From contig NZ_JAFFID010000003.1 of assembly GCF_017355955.1 (NCBI RefSeq), positions 310,001 through 374,000 on the forward strand: a DNA stretch of 64,000 bases. The letters run 5' to 3'. This document shows, in pieces, positions 35,046 through 42,039 of the stretch (the first letter of the stretch is position 1; each line of letters starts with the position of its first letter). The stretch is from Sabulibacter ruber (GTDB lineage Bacteria; Bacteroidota; Bacteroidia; Cytophagales; Hymenobacteraceae). The translations under genes were made by a program, and so were the position numbers. A model generated the notes under the pieces. That model searched no databases and was not told the DNA's origin. It was given only the letters and a program-made list of their open reading frames with translations.

Positions 35046-36254
35046 ATCAGGCGTTTCCGGTGATGGAGCAACAACCGGTATGATTTTCCCGGTCGGCTGA
35101 ATCTCAAACCGGTGTTCCCCGGTTTTCTCCGTTTTCACCAGGTAATTATCGAAATCATTCTTGGCGTAGGGCTTTTTCCAGGTCCGTTTATGGTCTGTTA
35201 CGGTAAACTTACCCTTGTCATACGACAGCGTAGAAAGACTTTCCCCGCTTTGCCTTGCTACAATCATAGATTGCAGCACCTCTCCTTTTTTACCATAGGT
35301 AACCAACCTGTAATAGAGATCACGCATTTCTTCGGGGCAACCCAGTTCTGAAGAATCAATGGCATACACAATAGCATTGACCTCAGGACTGATTTTTACC
35401 TTACGCTTTAAATCAAAGACCACCCACTCATCGGGTTTTTCCTTTTTCTCCGGGAGGAAATACATGAAGAAGTGCGGCGAAGAAAAATCGGCGTAATCAT
35501 CCTGGTAAAACTTTTCATAGTTGAATTGAGGAACGTCTTTCTGTCCAATCTCAAAAGAGCTGCTGCTATCCTGAATGGAGGCCAGTAATTGCTTGAAGTT
35601 GGCTTCGCTCCTGATGTATGCCTCTTTTCCCTTTTCGGTGAAGAAGTAAAACAGCACCTGCTGGTAGCCACTGGAGGTGGGCGTAAACTGCAGCCGTTGA
35701 TCTGCCAAAAGCCTTTTCTTAAGGTTCTCCAGGGAAACTCCCTGCTTTTTGGCTTCCTCAACTATCTGGCCCGTGTGGTAGGAGTTGACAAGCAGGTTAA
35801 CCACCAGAAATTCATACACCAACTCTTCGTCAGGTTTCCCGAAGATATACATGGGAGTATCCTTCTTGGTGGTTTTGTCTGCCTGGTCAAAAACCAGCAG
35901 CTCATACAAGCTCATCAACTCATCATACTGTTCCGTTTTGTGCAGCAAAGCCGCCAACTGTTTGTAGTAATCTAAAGTAGGCTGCAAAGTGATGGCCCGC
36001 TTGGTGAAGTAAATGGCTTTCTGCAGGTTGGTGGCTTCTGCTTCTTTGGCTTTGGCCAGGTAAGAGGTAGCCATTTCTTCATGGAAATCACCGTGGGCTT
36101 CGCGGTAATCGTACACCATCTCGGGTTTGTAGAGGCTGCTGGCTTTCAGAACCGGTACCTTCTGGATGATCACCTCGGTTTTTGGTTCTTTTGAGCAACC
36201 GGAAAGCATCAGCCAGCAAGCGCCTGCCCAAAGTAGTTTTAAAGGCTTCTTCAT
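35013..36254 (-). CDS. TPR-containing lipoprotein, copy 2 of a tandem pair
   Basis: This 413-residue lipoprotein has Cys20 in MLSGCSKEP. After a short linker, the segment YKPEMVYDYREAHGDF resembles a segment in the neighbouring gene (FYHPEIVYDVVFDSEE), and both then show TPR-like helical repeats (about 65-135: AIYFTKRAITLQPTLDYYKQLAALL). The C-terminal half contains TVTDHKRTWKKPYAKNDFDNYLVK, which parallels TLEDFKRIWKHPIDKVGFENNQVLK in the partner. The genes are therefore diverged tandem paralogs, 5 bases apart. I do not recognise a named family. The role is unknown; a cell-envelope scaffold is only a guess. The 3' end overlaps the convergent DUF2306 gene. Confidence 0.8.
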   Translation of the reverse strand: MKKPLKLLWAGACWLMLSGCSKEPKTEVIIQKVPVLKASSLYKPEMVYDYREAHGDFHEEMATSYLAKAKEAEATNLQKAIYFTKRAITLQPTLDYYKQLAALLHKTEQYDELMSLYELLVFDQADKTTKKDTPMYIFGKPDEELVYEFLVVNLLVNSYHTGQIVEEAKKQGVSLENLKKRLLADQRLQFTPTSSGYQQVLFYFFTEKGKEAYIRSEANFKQLLASIQDSSSSFEIGQKDVPQFNYEKFYQDDYADFSSPHFFMYFLPEKKEKPDEWVVFDLKRKVKISPEVNAIVYAIDSSELGCPEEMRDLYYRLVTYGKKGEVLQSMIVARQSGESLSTLSYDKGKFTVTDHKRTWKKPYAKNDFDNYLVKTEKTGEHRFEIQPTGKIIPVVAPSPETPDSTSNHSISPE

Positions 36255-36259
36255 GATGA

Positions 36260-37444
36260 TTAATGACGGCTGGCGAGTATTCCTGAATCTTTGTAATTGG
36301 CGGGAACGGCTTCTTCCACAATCGTCCCGGTTTCGGTGATCCGGTAGGTGGCCGTAGCCAAAGGTTCATACTTGAGTACCTGATTGTTTTCAAACCCAAC
36401 CTTATCAATGGGGTGCTTCCAAATCCGTTTGAAATCCTCCAGGGTAATCAGGTTATTCTCAACTCTGCCCTTTTTCACTTTCTCCGCCGAGCACTGGCAG
36501 CTGAACAACAGGTTACTGATGAGTTTGCCTTTAGGATCATACGTGACCAGTTTGGTTAAAACCGGCTGCATTTCTTCCCCATAGAAATTCACCGAGGAAT
36601 AAACCACGGCGGTGTAAGCCGGAGTTTCGGCCACTTTGCCCACAAAGAAGAAATCATGGGAAACATCACGGCCGAAGCTGGTATTCTGCATTTCCGGTAT
36701 GTACTTGGCAAAGTCATAGCTGATGGAGCGGTTATACTGTTTCATATCAACCTTTTCTACCGCTATCTCAAACGGCTGCTTCACGCTTTGGAAGGATTTC
36801 AGGAAAAGCGAGTACAAATCACCGGCTTTTTCCTTCACCCTGCTGATCTTCACCTGGGCCAGGGCATACTGGAAATCGGCTGATTGGAAGTCTTGCCGCA
36901 GGGTTGGGTACCTCAGGATTTGGGCTGTATCTGAGAAACCCGCGTTCAGGGCCTGCATGAGTTCTGAGTTGTATCTTTCTTGACTGCCGGGGTTCCTGGC
37001 GCGGTACAGTCGGCTATGTGCCAAGGCTTTCCCGAAATAAATTCCCGCTACCGGCTTAAACTGCAGATACTCTGCCACTTCAAACGCCTTGAGAGCTTCC
37101 TCATCTTTGTGCTGAACCTCCAGCAGGGCATAGCCTAACTCATAGTAGGTTTTTGCCTCAGGAAACAGGCGGATGGATTGCTTGAACAAGGGAATAGCCT
37201 CGGCCGGATTTTTCTTGTTTTTTGCAAAGTCAATAGCTTCCAGAAACAATTGACGGCTTTGGCGCTTAACAGAATCTGAAGCCAGTTCTTCAGAATCAAA
37301 GACCACGTCATAGACTATTTCGGGATGGTAGAAGTCTTTCTCCGGCAAGGGCTCACTGGCAACCTGTACCACATATTCCTTTTTCTGGGGTTGACCACAG
37401 GCTCCTAGTAGTATGACCAGAAACAGGCCAGACAGTTGTTTCAT
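36260..37444 (-). CDS. TPR-containing lipoprotein, copy 1 of a tandem pair
   Basis: This 394-residue lipoprotein has a signal with Cys16 (LLGACGQPQ). TPR-like repeats are visible at about 60-140 (AIPLFKQSIRLFPEAKTYYELGYALL, EEALKAFEVAEYLQFKPVAGIYFGKAL). The C-terminal half has alternating beta-like segments and the block TLEDFKRIWKHPIDKVGF shared with the downstream paralog. It is the upstream gene of the pair and is separated by 5 bases from the second copy, so the two are certainly co-transcribed. Function is not recognised. Confidence 0.8.
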   Translation of the reverse strand: MKQLSGLFLVILLGACGQPQKKEYVVQVASEPLPEKDFYHPEIVYDVVFDSEELASDSVKRQSRQLFLEAIDFAKNKKNPAEAIPLFKQSIRLFPEAKTYYELGYALLEVQHKDEEALKAFEVAEYLQFKPVAGIYFGKALAHSRLYRARNPGSQERYNSELMQALNAGFSDTAQILRYPTLRQDFQSADFQYALAQVKISRVKEKAGDLYSLFLKSFQSVKQPFEIAVEKVDMKQYNRSISYDFAKYIPEMQNTSFGRDVSHDFFFVGKVAETPAYTAVVYSSVNFYGEEMQPVLTKLVTYDPKGKLISNLLFSCQCSAEKVKKGRVENNLITLEDFKRIWKHPIDKVGFENNQVLKYEPLATATYRITETGTIVEEAVPANYKDSGILASRH

Positions 37445-37568
37445 TTGGGAAGCGTTTAGCGGCAGGAATATAATGATTTTAATGAAAGCTTAATCAATTG
37501 CCGACCGCCTTCGCTTCTGTTTTCAACCTATTTTCCTCAAAACGCCTCCAAAACGGAACCGGCACTTT

Positions 37569-38756
37569 CTAGAACAAATCTTTCATCTGCTGCACCAGCG
37601 TATCGCCGGCCATCCAGGTCATCAGGAGCACTACCACCACCCCAAAAAAAGTAAGCAACCGTGGGTGCCGGTACTCTCCCATCAAGGTTTTCTTTTGCGC
37701 CGCAATGAGCATGGTGCCCAGGGTGATGGGGAGTACAAAGCCATTCAGCAATCCGGCCCACACCAACAACGCCACCGGCTTCCCGATGGACACAAAAATG
37801 ACCGTGGAGATCACGATGAACCCGATGATAAACCAGTTCTCGTTCCGGGCGATGCGCGGATGAAAAGACTTGATAAAGGAAACCGAGGTATAGGCAGAAC
37901 CTACCACCGAGGTAATGGCCGCGGCCAGCATCATCACCCCAAACAATTTGTAGCCCAAATTCCCGACGGCCAACTCAAATACCGAGGCCGGCGGGTTCTC
38001 GGGATTCAGGGTCATTCCCTGCTGCAGCACTCCCAGCGTAGCCAGGAACAGAAACACCCGAATGATGGAGGCCAGGGTAATCCCGGACACTGCGCTGGTG
38101 GTCACCTGCCCCAGCGATTCTTTCCCTTTCACGCCGGCATCCAGCAACCGGTGTCCGCCCGCAAAGGTGATATACCCACCCACGGTTCCGCCCACCAACG
38201 TAATGATGGCCGAGAAACTGACTTGCTCCGGGGCAAATGTTCTGATGGCTGCCTCGGCTAAAGGAGGCGAAGAAATCCAGGCTACGTACACAATCAACCC
38301 AATCATGACCACCCCCAGAAGCTGAGCAAACCGGTCCATGAGCTGACCGGCTTCGCGGACCAGGAAAATCCCGATGGCTACCGCGGCTGAAAGCACCGCT
38401 CCCATTTCCACCGACATGCCTGAGAGCACATTGAGGCCCAACCCGGCGCCACCCACATTCCCAATATTGAAGGCCAAACCACCCAGCACAATCAGGAAAG
38501 AGATAAATGCTCCCAAACCAGGCAGCACGGCATTGGCAATGTCCTGAGCCCGTTTCTCAGAGATCGAAATCACGCGCCATACGTTCAGCTGCACGCCAAT
38601 ATCCAATACAATGGAAAGCAGGATCACAAACCCGAAACTGGCACCCAAGCTCTGGGTAAAGACGGTGGTTTGGGTGAGAAAGCCCGGCCCTACCGCCGAG
38701 GTGGCCATCAGAAACGCCGCTCCCAGTAAAACACTCCAGTTTCTTTTCGGGGACAT
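37569..38756 (-). CDS. NRAMP-related transporter of the 5-oxoprolinase operon
   Basis: This 395-residue inner-membrane protein has about 11 hydrophobic segments and the general SLC11/NRAMP fold signature. The metal-binding motifs of true NRAMP transporters are absent: helix 1 reads AVGPGFLTQT (21-30) in place of the DPGN motif, and helix 6 reads GGTVGGYITFAGGH (189-202) with no MPH motif. It is the last gene after pxpB-pxpC-pxpA. NRAMP-like carriers are a known companion of pxp genes, and uptake of 5-oxoproline or another organic solute is likelier than metal transport (inference). Six degenerate 8-base repeats lie directly upstream of its start. Confidence 0.85.
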   Translation of the reverse strand: MSPKRNWSVLLGAAFLMATSAVGPGFLTQTTVFTQSLGASFGFVILLSIVLDIGVQLNVWRVISISEKRAQDIANAVLPGLGAFISFLIVLGGLAFNIGNVGGAGLGLNVLSGMSVEMGAVLSAAVAIGIFLVREAGQLMDRFAQLLGVVMIGLIVYVAWISSPPLAEAAIRTFAPEQVSFSAIITLVGGTVGGYITFAGGHRLLDAGVKGKESLGQVTTSAVSGITLASIIRVFLFLATLGVLQQGMTLNPENPPASVFELAVGNLGYKLFGVMMLAAAITSVVGSAYTSVSFIKSFHPRIARNENWFIIGFIVISTVIFVSIGKPVALLVWAGLLNGFVLPITLGTMLIAAQKKTLMGEYRHPRLLTFFGVVVVLLMTWMAGDTLVQQMKDLF

Positions 38757-38762
38757 ATTTTT

Positions 38763-38810
38763 TGAATGAGTGAATGAGTGATTGAGTGAATAAGCGATTG
38801 GGTGATGGGT
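38763..38810. repeat. Six 8-base tandem repeats in the pxpA-transporter spacer
   Basis: The plus strand reads TGAATGAG twice, then TGATTGAG, TGAATAAG, CGATTGGG and TGATGGGT, an 8-base period with growing divergence away from the transporter gene. The array fills almost the entire gap between the pxpA stop and the transporter ATG, where the ribosome must bind. Copy-number change by slippage could alter expression. Confidence 0.8.
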
Positions 38811-39583
38811 TATAGAGCAGGTACCGCTTGCACCGAAATTCCTTCAGCCTGAAAAGCTTCCCTGATCTGCCGGGCGAAGGAAAGGGCGTGCGGACCATCG
38901 CCGTGCAGGCAGATAGTATCGGCTTTGATGGGTACCTCCATCCCCTGCAGCGACAGGACTTTGCCTTCCCGCACCATCCTGACTACTTGTTGTAAGGCTA
39001 GCTCAGGATCAGAGATCAGAGCATCTGACTGCCTTCTGGAGGTCAAGGTTCCATCTTGTTGGTAGGTGCGGTCGGCGAAGACTTCCTGGGCGGTTTGAAG
39101 GCCAAGTTTCTCTCCGGCTTTGATCAGTTCGCTTCCGGCTAACCCGTACAGCACAAGGCTGGGATTTACCTTGTAGACCGCTTCGGCAAGAGATTCAGCT
39201 AACGCGGGGTTAACGGCCGCCATGTTGTAAAGGGCCCCATGCGGTTTTACATGGTGTAACCGCCCTCCCTCTGCCGTCACGAAAGCTCCTAAAGCCCCAA
39301 TCTGGTAAACGGTCATATCATAGGCTTCCTCCGGAGACACCGCCATTTCCCGGCGCCCAAAGCCCACCAAATCAGGCAAACCAGGGTGTGCGCCTATGGC
39401 TACCTGTAATTCCAGGGCATTCCGCACAGTCTTTTTCATGACCGAAGGATCGCCGGCATGGAAGCCGCAGGCAATGTTGGCGGAGGTGACGTACGGCAGA
39501 ATGGCTTCGTCATTTCCCATGCGGTAAGCACCGTAGCTTTCGCCTAAGTCGCAGTTTAAATCAACGGTTTGGGGTAGTGTCAT
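38810..39583 (-). CDS. pxpA: 5-oxoprolinase subunit A (LamB/YcsF family)
   Basis: This 257-residue subunit works with PxpB and PxpC to hydrolyse 5-oxoproline to glutamate using ATP. The start at 39583 is chosen because its ATG overlaps the pxpC stop (ATGA) and gives the family N-terminus VDLNCDLGESYGAYRMG; a longer frame upstream only reads through pxpC out of frame. Other family blocks: NIACGFHAGDPSVM, AIGAHPGLPDLVGFGRR, VKPHGALYN and CLHGDGPHAL near the end. Length is normal. It removes the 5-oxoproline that forms spontaneously from glutamine. Confidence 0.97.
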   Translation of the reverse strand: MTLPQTVDLNCDLGESYGAYRMGNDEAILPYVTSANIACGFHAGDPSVMKKTVRNALELQVAIGAHPGLPDLVGFGRREMAVSPEEAYDMTVYQIGALGAFVTAEGGRLHHVKPHGALYNMAAVNPALAESLAEAVYKVNPSLVLYGLAGSELIKAGEKLGLQTAQEVFADRTYQQDGTLTSRRQSDALISDPELALQQVVRMVREGKVLSLQGMEVPIKADTICLHGDGPHALSFARQIREAFQAEGISVQAVPAL

Positions 39584-40581
39584 CTGATAAGCTTTACAGA
39601 AATGGCTCTTTTTATCTGCTCTATGTTTTGCTCCTGCCGGAAGTAGAGCTGGTACGCTTCCTCCAGGCTTACTTCCTGGAATTTGATTTGTTTCCCGGGT
39701 AAGGTCTGTGCCAAAATCGGGAGGTCCGCGGAGATCACCTGGGCTATTCTGGGGTAACCACCCGTTGTTTGGTGATCGGCCATGAGCACAATGGGATTTC
39801 CCTGGGCCGGAACCTGTATCGTCCCGAAGGTAACCGCCGTTGACAGCAACTCTCGCTTTTCTTTCAAAACAATTTCCGGCCCTTCTACCCGGTAGCCCAT
39901 TCTGTCTGATTGGGACGTTAGGTTGAAGGGCTGCTCCCAAAACGCTTTCTGGCTTTCCGAAGTAAACCAATCATATTCCGGTCCCTTCACAACCCGGATA
40001 GTGGGATTCTCCTGATAGGCGGGCAGCAGTTCCGGGGCGGGGTACCAATTTACTTGGGCAAAACCTTCCTGATCAGAACGGTCTTTCAAGAGATAACTGC
40101 TCCCCGTAAAAGCTGCATTGCCACAGGGAATAAGTGCCCCCTCCTGCAGCGCTTTCCCGTTTAGTCCCCCAATGCCCGCCCGCAGATAAGTAGAGGCACT
40201 GTTCATACTTTCAGGCACCTGTATTCCGCCTGCCAAAGCCAGGTAACCCCTGGCGCCGTTTTTCGCTCGGCCTATTTCCAGCACCGCTCCTTCTTTGACC
40301 CAGACAGGCCGCCAGGAAGCGGCTGGTTTGCCATTGATTCGGGAGGAAAACGATGCGCCCGTCATGCAAATCAGATGATCGGCCTCAAACCGAAGCGTAG
40401 GACCCAGTAAGGTAAATTCCAGCGTGGCGGCACCTTCTTCATTGCCCACCAACAAATTGGCAACCCGGTGCGCCACGGTATCCATGGCCCCGCTTACCAC
40501 CACGCCTACTTTCTGGTACCCAACCCGACCCAAGTCCTGCACGGTGGTAAGTAATCCCGCTTTCTCTACCTTAAGACTCAT
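39580..40581 (-). CDS. pxpC: 5-oxoprolinase subunit C (biotin-dependent carboxylase-like)
   Basis: This 333-residue subunit belongs to the KipA/PxpC family. The ATG at 40581 is chosen: it overlaps the end of pxpB by 11 bases and starts directly with the family sequence SLKVEKAGLLTTVQDLGRVGYQ. A start 63 bases upstream is open but adds nothing. Blocks typical of the family include VSGAMDTVAHRVANLLVGN, AYLALAGGI-type, EYDWF, SQSDRMGYRVEG and MADHQTTGGYPRIAQV. It forms a complex with PxpB, and its end overlaps pxpA by 4 bases. Confidence 0.97.
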   Translation of the reverse strand: MSLKVEKAGLLTTVQDLGRVGYQKVGVVVSGAMDTVAHRVANLLVGNEEGAATLEFTLLGPTLRFEADHLICMTGASFSSRINGKPAASWRPVWVKEGAVLEIGRAKNGARGYLALAGGIQVPESMNSASTYLRAGIGGLNGKALQEGALIPCGNAAFTGSSYLLKDRSDQEGFAQVNWYPAPELLPAYQENPTIRVVKGPEYDWFTSESQKAFWEQPFNLTSQSDRMGYRVEGPEIVLKEKRELLSTAVTFGTIQVPAQGNPIVLMADHQTTGGYPRIAQVISADLPILAQTLPGKQIKFQEVSLEEAYQLYFRQEQNIEQIKRAISVKLIR

Positions 40582-41326
40582 CAATGCCAGTCTCCTTCCA
40601 GTTTTTGAACTCAGATGCGGTGATGGGATAAAATTTGATGACATCCCCGGCCTTCAACAAGCTAGGCGATGCCGCATTGGGATTGAACAGCGGTACCGGA
40701 GTTCGGCCAATGAGTTGCCAGCCACCCGGCGTTTCCAGCGGATAGATGCCGGTCTGGTTTCCCGCAATCCCTACAGAACCAGCAGGAATGGAAGCTCTGG
40801 GCGATGCTTTTCTGGGAGCGGCAATTCGCTCGTTCATCCCGCCCAGGTAAGGGAAACCCGGCGCAAACCCGATCATGTACACCAGGTACTCTGCTTGGGT
40901 ATGCAGGGCAACTACTTCCTCGGGGGTAAGTCCATTGGTTTGGGCCACAAATTGTAAATCGGGGCCAAAATCGCCGCCGTAGCAAACGGGTATTCTTTTG
41001 ATTTCGGGGGCAGTAAGTTCAAAGGGTGCGGGCAGGTGCTCCAGCAATCCCTTCACCAAACGGGCTACCTGCTGAAAGGGCGTAGAACCTCCTACGGACA
41101 GTTTATGCTCCTTGGGGTTGTAATACACCGTAACTGTGGTGAAAGCCGGTACCTGCTCCACAAAACCCGGAAAAGGATGTTGCTCCAGTAAGCAGGACAA
41201 GGCTTGTACCCGGGAAAAGATCTCAGGAGAAATAACGTCGCCAAACTGCACCACCAAGGCAGCCTCACCCATGGGGTACAGCCTGCAGGGTTGCTCCTGG
41301 CCTGATGCGGTTAAACTGGATGTCAT
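40571..41326 (-). CDS. pxpB: 5-oxoprolinase subunit B (KipI family)
   Basis: This 251-residue KipI/PxpB-family protein shows CRLYPMGEAALVVQFGD, FVEQVPAFTTVTVYYNP, ICYGGDFGPDL-like (VCYGGDFGPDLQFVA), YMIGFAPGFPYLGGM and SVGIAGNQTGIYPLETPGGWQLIG. These blocks cover the whole family profile, so the gene is complete. It overlaps pxpC, and the start is 22 bases after the NTPase gene. In Bacillus, related proteins were first described as kinase inhibitors, but within a pxpABC operon they are 5-oxoprolinase subunits. Confidence 0.97.
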   Translation of the reverse strand: MTSSLTASGQEQPCRLYPMGEAALVVQFGDVISPEIFSRVQALSCLLEQHPFPGFVEQVPAFTTVTVYYNPKEHKLSVGGSTPFQQVARLVKGLLEHLPAPFELTAPEIKRIPVCYGGDFGPDLQFVAQTNGLTPEEVVALHTQAEYLVYMIGFAPGFPYLGGMNERIAAPRKASPRASIPAGSVGIAGNQTGIYPLETPGGWQLIGRTPVPLFNPNAASPSLLKAGDVIKFYPITASEFKNWKETGIDES

Positions 41327-41348
41327 TTCTCAGAGGTGTTTAATTGGC

Positions 41349-41882
41349 TTAGTACAGTTCCGGACTCTTGAAGGGCACAAGGGCCAGCACTACCGCCTGC
41401 TCATAAAGCTCTTTCCGGTCCACCACCCCCTGCGAGAGAATGCCAATGGCTCCGCCTTTCTGTTTGGAATTGACCTGGCCGAAGATCTGGTCATTGGCAG
41501 GACCCAACTCCACTCCCTGCGCTACCAGCTCAGCCACCGCCTTGGGCAAGAAAAAAGTGCCCGACCGGGCCTGCCCCACTTTCTCTCCGGCCTGCACCAC
41601 AATCCAGGCAAAGGTGGTCAGGTCCTGGCCCATCACGTCTACTCCGCCTTCCAGCCCTACCCAGAAATCAGCCTCAGGTTGTAAGGTTCGGGCGTTCTTT
41701 ACCCGGTTCAAGGCACCTTGCAGCGTTTCTTCATCTGAAAACGGCTGGTCGGCTACCTCTGAAGGCACAGATACTGGTTCTGCGGTAAAGGTTACATCTG
41801 GGAACATGCGCTGCAGCCCCGCCAAGGCGGCCTGTACTTTCACCGGATTGGTAGAGGCTACCACTACTTTCTTTTCAATCAT
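41349..41882 (-). CDS. Inosine/xanthosine triphosphatase (YjjX family)
   Basis: This 177-residue protein has the YjjX/NTPase fold sequence VVVASTNPVKVQAALAGL at the start, DEETLQGALNRVKNAR, FWVGLEGGVD, ARSGTFFLPKAVAELVAQG and the late KGGAIGILSQGVVDRKELYEQAV, all collinear with the family and of normal length. Such enzymes hydrolyse ITP and XTP, cleaning the nucleotide pool. It is the first gene of the pxp group, 22 bases before pxpB, so it is likely co-transcribed; no metabolic link between the two is evident. The divergent M1 peptidase gene starts 157 bases away. Confidence 0.93.
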   Translation of the reverse strand: MIEKKVVVASTNPVKVQAALAGLQRMFPDVTFTAEPVSVPSEVADQPFSDEETLQGALNRVKNARTLQPEADFWVGLEGGVDVMGQDLTTFAWIVVQAGEKVGQARSGTFFLPKAVAELVAQGVELGPANDQIFGQVNSKQKGGAIGILSQGVVDRKELYEQAVVLALVPFKSPELY

Positions 41883-42039
41883 ACATCAAACATTGCGCTT
41901 TCCAGAACCTTATGGAAGAGGGGGCTAAACCGTTCTACTTCTTTGGTTTGAAACTGTTTCTAGAAAAACAGGCTTAAAACCGAAACTCTGGAGAGCATAT
42001 CTCCCTGCAAGAAAGGAGAAGTTTGTATTTTTGAAAAGC

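Noticed and set aside
39584..39970. 129-codon N-terminal extension of PxpA
   Set aside because: It reads out of frame through pxpC; the ATGA overlap at 39583 gives the true family N-terminus.
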